NCBI RefSeq assembly: GCF_022678645.1 | Contig: NZ_JALBWV010000043.1 | Location: 16,664-80,663 of the forward strand | Length of the DNA: 64,000 nt | Direction of reading: 5' to 3' | DNA from: Saccharopolyspora soli | Lineage (GTDB): Bacteria; Actinomycetota; Actinomycetes; Mycobacteriales; Pseudonocardiaceae | Shown here: positions 40,138-48,551 of the stretch, piece by piece | How the letters are laid out: each line of letters opens with the position of its first letter | How positions within the stretch are numbered: the stretch's first letter is position 1 | Notes under the pieces: model-generated | Database searches by the model: none | What the model was told of the DNA's origin: nothing | What the model saw: the letters and a program-made list of their open reading frames with translations, nothing else | Made by a program: the position numbers and the translations under genes

Positions 40138-40872
40138 GTGGGCAGGACGTGGCGGATCGGCCAGGTCGTCGACGGGCGTTACGAAGTCGTTCACGTGCAC
40201 GACAGCGGCGGCATGGGTCTGGTGTACCGGGTTCGGCACCTGGAGTGGGGCGCGGATCTGGCGGTGAAGTGCCCCCGGGTGGAGCTGTTCGGCACCGAGG
40301 AGCAGCGGGAGCGGTTCATCGCCGAGGCGGAGATCTGGGTGTCGCTGGGCCTGCACCCGAACGTGTGCGGCTGCCACTACGTTCGCGTCCTCGACGGGAT
40401 CCCGCGGGTGTTCGCCGAGTACGTCCCGGACGGCAGCCTGCGCGACTGGATTGACGATCGCCGCCTGTACGCCGGTGACCGGGCCGCTGTGCTCGCCCGC
40501 ATCCTGGACGTGGCCGTGCAGTTCGCCTGGGGATTGGCGCACGCGCACGGCCGTGGGCTCGTGCACCAGGACGTCAAACCCGGCAACGTTTTGCTGGATG
40601 TCACCACGAGCGGGGTCATCGCGAAGGTGACCGATTTCGGGTTGGCCCGCGCCGGGGCGGTGGCCACCGCGCCGACGGCCGCGGACGCGCCAGCGGGCGC
40701 GAGCGTGGTGGTGTCCAACAGCGGCTTGACCCTGCCTATGCCTCGCCCGAACAGGCCGCGGGGGAGCAGGTGGGCCGACGCACCGATGTCTACAGCTTCG
40801 CCGTGTCCGTGCTGGAGATGTTCACCGGCGGGATCAGCTGGATGTCCGGCGCGGCGGCGGGCGCGGCGTTGA
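40138..40872 (+). CDS. Serine/threonine protein kinase domain (5' part of frameshifted kinase-WD40 gene)
   Basis: Read from GTG 40138 (GGAGG upstream). Hanks motifs are present: glycine loop GGMGLV, ATP lysine in LAVKCPRV, catalytic loop HQDVKPGNVLL (Asp intact, Gln replacing the usual Arg) and DFGLA. After SGLT near base 40730 this frame degenerates, while the +2 frame continues with YASPEQAAGEQVGRRTDVYS, the activation segment. One missing base, most simply a C in GACCCTG, would restore a single gene of about 1110 residues ending at 43475. Residues after about 200 in this reading are therefore spurious. Confidence 0.75.
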   Translation: MGRTWRIGQVVDGRYEVVHVHDSGGMGLVYRVRHLEWGADLAVKCPRVELFGTEEQRERFIAEAEIWVSLGLHPNVCGCHYVRVLDGIPRVFAEYVPDGSLRDWIDDRRLYAGDRAAVLARILDVAVQFAWGLAHAHGRGLVHQDVKPGNVLLDVTTSGVIAKVTDFGLARAGAVATAPTAADAPAGASVVVSNSGLTLPMPRPNRPRGSRWADAPMSTASPCPCWRCSPAGSAGCPARRRARR

Positions 40873-43475
40873 CCGTCCGGCGCGAGCGGTCCGAGCCGGG
40901 AATCCCCGAACTGCCAACGGAACTGGCCGATCTGCTGGAGCGCGGTCTGCGCATGGACCCGTCCGCGCGGCCCGCGTCCATGGCCGAGGTTGCCACCGAA
41001 CTCGTCGAGATCTACCGCCGGGTGATCGGGACGCCGTATCCCCGTTCGGCCCCGGTCGCCGCGGACCTGCGGGCCGACGAGCTCAACAACCGCGGCCTCT
41101 CACTGCTCGACCTCGGCCGTCCGGCCGAGGCCACCGAAGCGTTCGCCGCCGCGCTGGTCGCCGATCCGCAGCACCTGCACGCCACTTACAACACCGGCCT
41201 GCTGCGGTGGCGGCGCGGCGAGCACACCGACGAGGACCTGATCGCGACTCTCGACGCGACGATCGCCAGCGGCGCTGATCCGGACGAGGCCCGTCGACTC
41301 CTCGCCGAGGTGCACCGGGAACGCGGCGACCACGACCAGGCGGACGCATTGCTCGGCCGGGAACCGACGGTTCGGTCCAGCGGCACGCGCCGCATTCCCT
41401 GGTACGTCTACGAGGATCGCGTCGAGACCTTCTTCGACATGCGGATCCGTCGGCAGCCGCCGACGATGCACGTCCGCTTCACCCGAGACGGCACGCGTGC
41501 GGTGACCGCCTGCGATGGCGTGCTGCGCGCCTGGAGTGTCCATGATGGACGGTGCTTGCGGGAACTGGCTGCCCCGACAGTCGAGTTCAAGTTCGACATC
41601 AGCGATGATGGCCGGTACGCGATCACCGCCGGGCCGAGCGCCGTGCAGTTCTGGGATCTGGCCGAGGGCCGTTGCCTGCGGGTGTTCGATGCCCCCGAGG
41701 ACTGGAATCGGAGTCTGTGGTCGGCGTCGGTGTGCCTCAGCGGCGACGGGCGGGTCGCGGTGTCGGCCAACTACGACGGAACCGTGCTCGTCCGGGACTT
41801 CCCCAGTGGCAGGCTGCGGCTGACGCTCGATGGGCACAACAGCAATGCGAACGCCGCGATCAGCCACGACGGGCGTTTCGTGCTCACCGCGGGCCGCGAG
41901 GACGGCACGGCGCGGCTGTGGGAGGTCGCCACGGGCCGGTGCGTCCGCGTCTTCGACGGCTACATCCTCGACGGCTACAAGGGGGTCGACACCCTCCACC
42001 TCAGTGCCGACGGGCACCTGGTGGTGCTGGCCGCTGGCGGGCGGATCCGGGTCTGGGACATCCACAGCGGGCGCACTCACACCCTGGATGGGCACACCCG
42101 CGTGGTCGGCTCGGTGTCGGTGTCCGACAGGTTCGTCGTGTCCACGAGCGCGGACGACACGCTCCGGCTGTGGGCGCTCGACAGCGGACGATGCCTGCGC
42201 ACCTTCCGCGGGGACAGCGGCCCCGTGCGGGCGGGCCACCTCGACGCGGCGGCGGGCGTGCTGCAGTCCGCCTGGCAGGCCGATCTCCTTCGGTGGTGGG
42301 CAGTACCCGCGAGGTACACCGCGCCGCTTCGGCTGAGCAGACCGCGCGAACACGACGAGCTGAGCAGGCTCGACACCAGGGTGGCGGACCTGATGAACCG
42401 GGCACGGCTGGCCACCGACCCACGCGCAGCCCTGGAGCTGCTCGCCGAGGCCAGGGCGGTGTCCGGATACGAGCGGGAACCGCGGCTGCTCGCGGCGTGG
42501 CGGGAAGTCGGCCGATCCGCGGTCCGAGTCGGCCTCCGCTCCGCCTGGCCCGGCCGGGTTTTCGACTTGTCCACCGGGAATTTCGCGCTGGAGTTGAACG
42601 CGGACGACCGGATCGCCGTGTCCGGCGGGGGAGACGGCACGGTTCGAGTGTGGGATGTGGACAGTGGGACCTGCCTGCGGGTGATCGCGAAACATCCGAG
42701 CTTGGTCAACGCCGTCGGCGTGAGCGACGACGGGTCGCGGGCGATGTCCGCGAGCCGCGACGGAACCATCGCCGCGTGGTCGGTCGAGACCGGTGAGCGG
42801 ATCAGCGTGCTCGACCGTCCACTGGCGCTGGGCGCGACCGCAGCCGCATTCGACCGAGCCGGGCAGTTGGCCCTGGTGGCCGGGGCGGACTCGGTGATCC
42901 GGCTCTGGAACCTGGACACCGGCGCGTGCGAGCGGGAGATGCCAGGACACGCCCAGCGGATCAGCGCGCTCTGGCTCGGTCCGGACCTGACCGCGTCCGC
43001 GGGGTCGGACGGCGTGGTGCGGCTTTGGGACCTGGAGACCGGGCAGTGCCTGCGAACGCTGCACGGCCACACCCATTCGGTGATGTCGGTCTGCCTGAGC
43101 CCGGACGGTCGGCATGCCCTGTCCGCAGGCGGGTACACCGACCGGACGATCCGCTGGTGGGATACCGCGACAGGCGAGTGCCTGCGCGTCTTCGGCGACG
43201 AGCCGGACAACCCGCGAGCCGTCGACTCGGTACCCAAGGTCCAGTCCAAGAAGGTGCGGTTCAGCCCGGACGGCCGGTTCGCGCTCTCCGGTGGATCCGA
43301 CGCCACCGTGCGGATCTGGGAACTCGCCACCGGAAGATGCCTGCGCGTCCTCGACGGTCACAACGGAGAAGTGAGCGCTGTCGTGATCAGCAGCGACGCT
43401 CAGTTCGTGCTGAGCGCGAGCTGGGACGGGACCATCCGGCGCTGGGAACTCGACTGGGACCTGCGGGCGCCCTGA
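40770..43475 (+). CDS. Kinase C-lobe, TPR-like and WD40-repeat region (3' part of frameshifted gene)
   Basis: About 900 codons. The first 90 complete the kinase C-lobe (GRRTDVYSFAVSVLEMFTGG, MDPSARPASMAEVA). A short TPR-like part follows (NNRGLSLLDLGRPAEATEAF). Then come two blocks of WD40 repeats, about residues 220-470 and 590-895, with recurring units of the type TGRCLRVLDGHNGEV and VRLWDLETGQCLRTLHGH. The blocks probably form two propellers joined by a helical linker (MNRARLATDPRAALELLAEA). No membrane helix is present, unlike PknB-type kinases, so the protein is cytosolic. It converges on the FHA-kinase gene, six bases apart. Confidence 0.8.
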   Translation: MGRRTDVYSFAVSVLEMFTGGISWMSGAAAGAALTVRRERSEPGIPELPTELADLLERGLRMDPSARPASMAEVATELVEIYRRVIGTPYPRSAPVAADLRADELNNRGLSLLDLGRPAEATEAFAAALVADPQHLHATYNTGLLRWRRGEHTDEDLIATLDATIASGADPDEARRLLAEVHRERGDHDQADALLGREPTVRSSGTRRIPWYVYEDRVETFFDMRIRRQPPTMHVRFTRDGTRAVTACDGVLRAWSVHDGRCLRELAAPTVEFKFDISDDGRYAITAGPSAVQFWDLAEGRCLRVFDAPEDWNRSLWSASVCLSGDGRVAVSANYDGTVLVRDFPSGRLRLTLDGHNSNANAAISHDGRFVLTAGREDGTARLWEVATGRCVRVFDGYILDGYKGVDTLHLSADGHLVVLAAGGRIRVWDIHSGRTHTLDGHTRVVGSVSVSDRFVVSTSADDTLRLWALDSGRCLRTFRGDSGPVRAGHLDAAAGVLQSAWQADLLRWWAVPARYTAPLRLSRPREHDELSRLDTRVADLMNRARLATDPRAALELLAEARAVSGYEREPRLLAAWREVGRSAVRVGLRSAWPGRVFDLSTGNFALELNADDRIAVSGGGDGTVRVWDVDSGTCLRVIAKHPSLVNAVGVSDDGSRAMSASRDGTIAAWSVETGERISVLDRPLALGATAAAFDRAGQLALVAGADSVIRLWNLDTGACEREMPGHAQRISALWLGPDLTASAGSDGVVRLWDLETGQCLRTLHGHTHSVMSVCLSPDGRHALSAGGYTDRTIRWWDTATGECLRVFGDEPDNPRAVDSVPKVQSKKVRFSPDGRFALSGGSDATVRIWELATGRCLRVLDGHNGEVSAVVISSDAQFVLSASWDGTIRRWELDWDLRAP

Positions 43476-43480
43476 CTGCT

Positions 43481-44899
43481 CTAGCGAGCACACGCGAGCA
43501 GAGCGCGGCGCAACTCGTCCGCGGTTTGGAAGGCGCTCTTCGGGTTTTCGCGGAGCGCTTCGTCGATCACCTCGGCAAGGGGCTCCGGGATGTCCGGCTC
43601 ACGTCGCCGAATCGGCACTGGCTCGGCTTGCAGGATGACCTGCCAGGGATCCTTGCCGCGCGGGAAGTCCCGCGGGTGCGCGCCGGTGAGGGCGTGGTAG
43701 AGGCACGCCGCGAGCGCCCAGACGTCCACGGCTGGCGAGGCGTCCCGGAAGTTGACCACTTGCTGGCGGGGCACGTACCAGGGCTTGCCCGCGGTCGTGC
43801 CGGTTCGGGTCAGGCCGCTGAGGCCAGCCTGGTCGAATGCCTTGGCGAGGCCGAAGTCGCCGACCTTGGCCACCAGCGGGCCATCGGCCTCGCCCAGCAG
43901 GATGTTGTGCGGGCTCAGGTCGCGGTGCACGACGCTCTCGCCGTGCGCGTGTGCCAGGCCCTCCAGGATCTGGCAGGCCAGCCGCGCGGCCTCGGCGGCT
44001 TCGAGCCTGCCGCCCGCGCGCGCCAGGAGTTGGTCGAGGCTGCCGCCAGCGCAGAACTCGGTGGTGAAGTAGAACGTGCCGTTGGCGAAGCCCGAGTCGT
44101 ACAGCGCGGCTATGTTGGGGTGCCGCAGCGCCTTGGTGAGCTCCGCCTCGCGGAGGAACCGCGCGCGTGCGGCCGGGCTCGCCGCGACCCTGGGCAGCAT
44201 CACCTTCAGCGCCACCTCCCGACCGGTCTGGTCGTGGCGGGCGAGGTGCACCGCACCCATTCCGCCGCGGCCGAGCTCGCGAAGCAGCGTGTACCCGGCG
44301 ATCGGGGCGAGTTCGCGCTGCCCGCTGCGCGCGAGATCGGCCAAGCGCCGGATCGCGCCGCCCGGCTCGGCTTGGCAGTCCGAGCAGACGTACTCGCCGG
44401 ACCGGCCGCCGAGGTCGCTGCCCACCTCCTGGCCGCATGCCGCGCACTGGGCCAACGACAGGGTGCGTTGCCCGGCGGGAAGCCGGATGTCCACCCGGAA
44501 CACCGTCTTGCCGAGCCGGATCTCGTCGCCGTCGATCAGGTCGTGTTCCAGGAAGGGAAGCGCGGCGCCCTCCTCCGGCGTCTGGTGCGCAGCCCGCTGG
44601 CCGATCTTCTCGCCGTTGATGAACGTGCCGTTTAGGCTGCCGAAGTCGCGGATGCGCACGTCGGGCGGGTTGATGTCGAGCAGGCAGTGGTGCCGGGAGA
44701 CGGTGCGGTGGTGCTCGTCGTCCGGTAGTCGCGGCGTGCAGTCGTTGGCGCGGCCGAGGATGCAGGTGGTCCGCTCGGTGAACGCGTACTCGGTGCGGTC
44801 GAGCCGACCCCGGACGAGCCGTAGCGTGACGGTGGCCGTCATCGAGCCGTACCTCTTGGTTCGGTTGTCGTCCACTATGGACAATTTGTTGTCAGTCAC
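43481..44899 (-). CDS. FHA domain-containing serine/threonine protein kinase
   Basis: A 472-residue protein. An N-terminal FHA phosphothreonine-binding domain (about 25-135: CILGRANDC, TVSRHHCLL, FGSLNGTFING) is followed by a CAACGQEVG...CSDCQ zinc-ribbon-like linker and a C-terminal kinase. The kinase has GRGGMGAVH, ALKVML, HRDLSPHN and DFGLAKA. The catalytic loop has Ser in place of Lys (HRDLSPHN versus HRDLKPEN), which occurs in some bacterial kinases. ATG 44842 (MTATVTL) is an alternative start. It overlaps the FHA gene upstream and probably phosphorylates or is tethered to it. Confidence 0.85.
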   Translation of the reverse strand: MTDNKLSIVDDNRTKRYGSMTATVTLRLVRGRLDRTEYAFTERTTCILGRANDCTPRLPDDEHHRTVSRHHCLLDINPPDVRIRDFGSLNGTFINGEKIGQRAAHQTPEEGAALPFLEHDLIDGDEIRLGKTVFRVDIRLPAGQRTLSLAQCAACGQEVGSDLGGRSGEYVCSDCQAEPGGAIRRLADLARSGQRELAPIAGYTLLRELGRGGMGAVHLARHDQTGREVALKVMLPRVAASPAARARFLREAELTKALRHPNIAALYDSGFANGTFYFTTEFCAGGSLDQLLARAGGRLEAAEAARLACQILEGLAHAHGESVVHRDLSPHNILLGEADGPLVAKVGDFGLAKAFDQAGLSGLTRTGTTAGKPWYVPRQQVVNFRDASPAVDVWALAACLYHALTGAHPRDFPRGKDPWQVILQAEPVPIRRREPDIPEPLAEVIDEALRENPKSAFQTADELRRALLACAR

Positions 44900-45725
44900 C
44901 TCGCTGACCCGCCACGTCGGGATCCTCGCCGAGCAGGTGCAGATCCGAGGGCATCAGCGTGGTGCTCCGCAGCAACGCCTGAATCAGGTTGTGGTTCAAC
45001 GTGTTTCCCACCGGATCGCCGACCCCGTCCTCCCGCCGGATGCCGGGAATCGGATCGGGGCCCTCGGCGAGCCGCTCGCGCACCGCGCCGACGATGTGCG
45101 CCGCGATCTTCGACGTCCACTGCCTGCCGTCCGGCAGCCGGTTGAGGTCGTCGGCCACCTGGTTCCACGACACCGGTTGCGGATAGCGCTCCTGGCGAAG
45201 GTACCGCTGAGCGAGCGCGGTCAGCACCAGGCGCTCCACCAGGCTCAGCTCGTACACGTCCGGTGCCTTCGTCCGGCTGTGCTGTCCGCTGTCGGCGTCG
45301 GTGCTCGGGGAATCGACGAGGTGGATCTCCAGCAGATGTGCCCGGCGCTTCGAGGGACCGATCAACAGCGGGGTGTATCCGGGTTCGATCGGCAATTCGT
45401 GTCCGGACAACAGCATCACCTCGCCCGGCAGTTGGATCGGCAGCTTGCCCCTGTTGCGAATCCACCAATCCCGGCCGTCGCACACCAGCATCCCGTGCAA
45501 TCGGCTGACGTGCGGATCGTTGACGCCGATCGGCACGTGGACGTCGTCCTTGCCGCGACCGAAGTGGATGGTGAACTTGCGCGGCGGCACGGCGAACCCG
45601 CCGTCAGCGGCCAGCGCGAAGATCGTGCCCGGTGGCGCTGACGGCACCCCACCGGCCAGGCTGCGCGTGGAACCGGGCAACACCTGCGGGACGAACTCCC
45701 GAATCGCCATCTCGCCCTCCTCCAT
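44892..45725 (-). CDS. FHA domain protein with C-terminal winged-helix-like region
   Basis: A 277-residue protein. The FHA-like domain (about 50-130) includes FTIHFGRGKDDVHVPI and NDPHVSRLHGMLVCDG with the conserved SRxHG. The C-terminal part, LTALAQRYLRQERYPQPVSW and NQVADDLNRLPDGRQW, looks like a winged helix. It is followed by the FHA-kinase with an 8-base overlap, a likely operon of kinase and phospho-reader. Similar FHA-wHTH proteins accompany kinases in actinobacteria; the target is unknown. Confidence 0.75.
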   Translation of the reverse strand: MEEGEMAIREFVPQVLPGSTRSLAGGVPSAPPGTIFALAADGGFAVPPRKFTIHFGRGKDDVHVPIGVNDPHVSRLHGMLVCDGRDWWIRNRGKLPIQLPGEVMLLSGHELPIEPGYTPLLIGPSKRRAHLLEIHLVDSPSTDADSGQHSRTKAPDVYELSLVERLVLTALAQRYLRQERYPQPVSWNQVADDLNRLPDGRQWTSKIAAHIVGAVRERLAEGPDPIPGIRREDGVGDPVGNTLNHNLIQALLRSTTLMPSDLHLLGEDPDVAGQRGD

Positions 45726-46138
45726 CCAACCGGGCGATCACATTACCGCTCCCTGCCTTGGGACCAGTCCCAATCGCGGCCTGCCGCGATAGCACCACAA
45801 CGACCCAAGAATCGGTTCCGCATCACTCGTCAGCACCGATCACAAGATCAATTGACTGCTCCCCTTCCCTGGAGGGGTGGGGATTGTTGATCTCGTTTCC
45901 TCCGGGTCGTTCAGGGGATTTCTGGCTCAAAGCTGCCTTTGGATTCGCGGGCCTGCCCCCATTACGCACGCCCGGACCCGCGTCCGTGGAACACCGCCGG
46001 GTGCCTGCAGGTGTTGAACGAGCGGGCATGTTGAACGGCGGCGGAATTGGCCAGGTGCGGCGGGATTTGGCGGGCGGTCCAGGACCTTTGCGGAGTCTGG
46101 TCCGGATCGCGTGCGGCGTCCGGAGTATTGCCTTGTGG
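45726..46138. other. Intergenic region, no gene recognised
   Basis: About 410 bases between the divergent FHA gene and the POT stub. I find no convincing frame. A short hairpin-like stretch (CTCCCCTTCCCTGGAGGGG near 45860) occurs once. The FHA gene promoter should lie at its left end. Confidence 0.5.
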
Positions 46139-46175
46139 AATGTGACATTTTACGCTATGGAGCCATGTGACATTT
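46139..46175. promoter_or_regulatory. Paired GntR-type sites upstream of the POT stub
   Basis: AATGTGACATTT (46139-46150) and ATGTGACATTT (46165-46175), 25 bp apart, share ATGTGACAT with sites at 49371 and 55838-55890. TACGCT (46152-46157) between them may be a -10. The GntR regulator at 48552 is the probable ligand. Confidence 0.65.
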
Positions 46176-46232
46176 CACTCTTGCCAACGTTGTCGGCACA
46201 CCCCTACGCGCCACACGGAGGGACGGGCCCAG

Positions 46233-46343
46233 ATGGCCGCCACCGGAACTGCCAGCTCGCGACCGGAACAACGGAGGTTCCTCGGACGTCCAGCGGACCT
46301 GTCCCCGCTGATGTTCACCGAGTTCTGGGAACGCGTCTCGTAA
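46233..46343 (+). pseudogene. POT/PTR2 peptide transporter, N-terminal stub
   Basis: ATG 46233, with CGGAGGGA upstream, encodes 36 residues: a polar lead and then RRFLGRPADLSPLMFTEFWE and RVS before TAA. This matches the start of proton-dependent oligopeptide transporters, which read FFGHPRGL-xxLFFTEMWERFSYYG. The stop falls exactly before the YYG of helix 1, so everything after the first turn is lost. Promoter, operators and ribosome site all remain intact. Confidence 0.6.
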
Positions 46344-46409
46344 AGGGGGTGAGCTGACCGCCAACCGCCGCTCGCACCGTCGTAGCCGACCATCCCCGGA
46401 AGGAAGTAC

Positions 46410-48437
46410 ATGGGTTTCTGGCGACGTGCACCAAGTTCGAAAGCACTGATGGCGACGGGCGTCGCGATCAGCGCGGTACTCCTGACCGGTGCGGTGGCCC
46501 CCGCCGCCGTGCCCGACCCCGACGTTCAGACCGATCCGTTCGCCCCGCTGGACCCGCAGAACTGGCAAGACCAGGAGAACATGACCTGGGACGACTACCA
46601 CGGCGTGCCGGGTTCCGATTGGGCCGACCCGAACCGGGAGCCCACGCAGCAGAAGCTGAAGATCGCCGTGTTGGCGGTCGACTTCCCGGACCAGCCGTTC
46701 GTCATCACCCAGCCCAAGGGCAGCGACCCGTTCGGCAACCCGCAGATCGACCCGGTGAACCGCGACTCGGTGGCCCAGTTCTACGCCGATTTCTGGGACA
46801 AACCGAGCGAGCTCAACCACGGGCACACGGTCAACGAGTACTGGATGGAGCAGACGCACGGGCGGATCGGCGTCGAGTTCGTCCCGTTCGGTCCCTACCA
46901 GGCGCCGCGGGTTTCCTACGAGTACGGCCTCAACGACATCGGTCAGGAGGGCCAGGGCTGCCCGAGCGGACACACCTGCGACGGGCGGTTGGAGGACGAC
47001 GTCGACGCCCAGTGGCGGGCCGACGTCGGTGAGGAGGAGACCAAGAAGTACGACCGCGTCCTGCGCCTGTACGCCGGTTACGACGAAACCTCGGTGTGGC
47101 AGGAGTTCGGCGAGATGAAGTTCCAGAACAAGGAGGACATCCCCGACGAGTGGGGGCCGCCGGACCCGGCGCTGCCGAACTACGTCCGGGGCCGGTACAC
47201 CGACTGGACCTCGTGGAAAGCGGGCGCGCAGCTGTGGGGGAACTCGGGAATCCGGCAGGGTGAGAGTTCGGGCACGATCACCCACGAGATCTCGCACACC
47301 TTCGACATCGGGGACAACAACAACAATCCCTACGTCCAGCCCTACCACCGCGCGGGCACCGGGCCGTTCGACCTGATGGACCGGGGATCGTTCAACGGGC
47401 CGGGCGGACCGCACAACCGCTGGCCGGTCCCCGCCACCCAGGGCGCCGCGATGCCAGCCGGTCAGACGTTGCGGACCAAGCTGAAACTCGGCTTCATCGA
47501 CGACGACCAGGTGGTGCACCTGTCCCGCGAGGCACTGGCCGACAGCGGGGTGGCAGTGGTGCAGGTCAAGGCCAGGTCGGCGCAGCCGAAACCGGCTGAC
47601 GTGCAGGGCGTGCTGGTGGATATGGACAAGGACAACACACAGCCGTGCGACATCAACGCCGACCCGTTGTGCGCGGGCCCTGGATACCGGAACTACACCA
47701 TCGAGACGGTCCAGCGGATCGGTGCCGACTCCTTCACGCCGGACAACGGGGTGATGCTCACCAAGAACAAGCCGTTCGACGACGAGGGCGACAGCTGCGG
47801 GTACCTCTGCTTCAGCTGGATGGTCGACGCCAACCCGCAGGACATCAACATGGTCGACTACACCAAGCCGGACGGCACCCCGGTGATGCGCTCGATCGGT
47901 GACTACCGGCAGCTCAACGACGGGCTGTTCCACGCGGGTACCAACTCCGGGAGCCAGTACGAGTACGTCGACGAGGCCAACCGGCTGCACTTCTACGTGA
48001 TCGACAAGTCGCAGACCCAGGCTGGCGAACTCGTCTACACGATGGCGGTGCGCTCGCTCGACGGCTCCGGCCCGCAAGAACGCGGGGTCAAGCTGGCCGA
48101 CGGACATCCGGCCGGTGCCCCCGATGGGGCGGGATCCACCTGTGCGTTCGACCTGACCAACACCGGTAGCTTCCGGCCCGGCGGGGATCAGCCCGAGGAC
48201 GTCAGCAAGTTCCTGCGTTCTGACGTCTACCGCCTCACCGCGAACGTCGAGGGAGCCGGTTGGCGGGCAGCCCTGCCGAACGAGCTGGCCACGGCCGGGT
48301 TCCACCAGACGACGAGCGTGCCGGTCGCCGTCGCCGCGGCCGAGGACGCGGCCGGTACCGGCAAGGTGACGCTGACCGCGACGTCGGAGAGCGATCCGAC
48401 CAAGACGGCTACGGCCACCTGCACGGTCCAGCGCTGA
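46410..48437 (+). CDS. Secreted M6 family (immune inhibitor A-like) metalloprotease
   Basis: A 675-residue exported protein. The signal peptide (about 1-33) has WRR-x9 and ATGVAISAVLLTGAVAPAA with an AxA cleavage region. The zinc motif HEISH lies at 292-296, followed by FDIGD rather than the usual GxxH, so the third ligand may be Asp or elsewhere. The catalytic domain spans about 80-400 and the C terminus is a NEW3/CARDB-like beta domain. It probably digests extracellular protein. It follows the truncated peptide-transporter stub, a functional link of protease and peptide uptake that has been lost. GGAAGGA precedes the start. Confidence 0.85.
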   Translation: MGFWRRAPSSKALMATGVAISAVLLTGAVAPAAVPDPDVQTDPFAPLDPQNWQDQENMTWDDYHGVPGSDWADPNREPTQQKLKIAVLAVDFPDQPFVITQPKGSDPFGNPQIDPVNRDSVAQFYADFWDKPSELNHGHTVNEYWMEQTHGRIGVEFVPFGPYQAPRVSYEYGLNDIGQEGQGCPSGHTCDGRLEDDVDAQWRADVGEEETKKYDRVLRLYAGYDETSVWQEFGEMKFQNKEDIPDEWGPPDPALPNYVRGRYTDWTSWKAGAQLWGNSGIRQGESSGTITHEISHTFDIGDNNNNPYVQPYHRAGTGPFDLMDRGSFNGPGGPHNRWPVPATQGAAMPAGQTLRTKLKLGFIDDDQVVHLSREALADSGVAVVQVKARSAQPKPADVQGVLVDMDKDNTQPCDINADPLCAGPGYRNYTIETVQRIGADSFTPDNGVMLTKNKPFDDEGDSCGYLCFSWMVDANPQDINMVDYTKPDGTPVMRSIGDYRQLNDGLFHAGTNSGSQYEYVDEANRLHFYVIDKSQTQAGELVYTMAVRSLDGSGPQERGVKLADGHPAGAPDGAGSTCAFDLTNTGSFRPGGDQPEDVSKFLRSDVYRLTANVEGAGWRAALPNELATAGFHQTTSVPVAVAAAEDAAGTGKVTLTATSESDPTKTATATCTVQR

Positions 48438-48444
48438 GCCAGCA

Positions 48445-48488
48445 CGAACACCACCCGTCCAGCCAGGACGGGTGGTGTTCGCGTTTTA
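48445..48488 (+). terminator. Rho-independent terminator after the M6 protease
   Basis: A perfect 16-bp stem, CGAACACCACCCGTCC (48445-48460) with GGACGGGTGGTGTTCG (48466-48481), a 5-base loop and a trailing CGTTTT. Confidence 0.9.
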
Positions 48489-48509
48489 GTACACAGTGGA
48501 CATGCGTCT

Positions 48510-48549
48510 CGTGTTGACCGCGGCTTCAACTGAAACCGCGGTCAACACG
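48510..48549 (-). terminator. Hairpin downstream of the GntR gene
   Basis: CGTGTTGACCGCGG (48510-48523) and CCGCGGTCAACACG (48536-48549), a perfect 14-bp stem, two bases after the gntR stop. It shares GTGTTGACC with the hairpin at 13829. Confidence 0.75.
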
Positions 48550-48551
48550 AT

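Noticed and set aside
41100..43493. A 797-codon minus-strand frame opposite the WD40 region
   Set aside because: It mirrors the WD40 repeats on the other strand and has no recognisable domain or ribosome site.
45855..45885. CRISPR-like GC-rich palindrome (CTCCCC...GGGGTGG)
   Set aside because: It occurs once, with no repeats at regular spacing and no cas genes.
46139..46175. Reading the TGTGA sites as CRP-family boxes
   Set aside because: CRP sites are TGTGA-N6-TCACA. Here the units are single ATGTGACAT blocks that recur around a GntR gene, so GntR is the simpler explanation.
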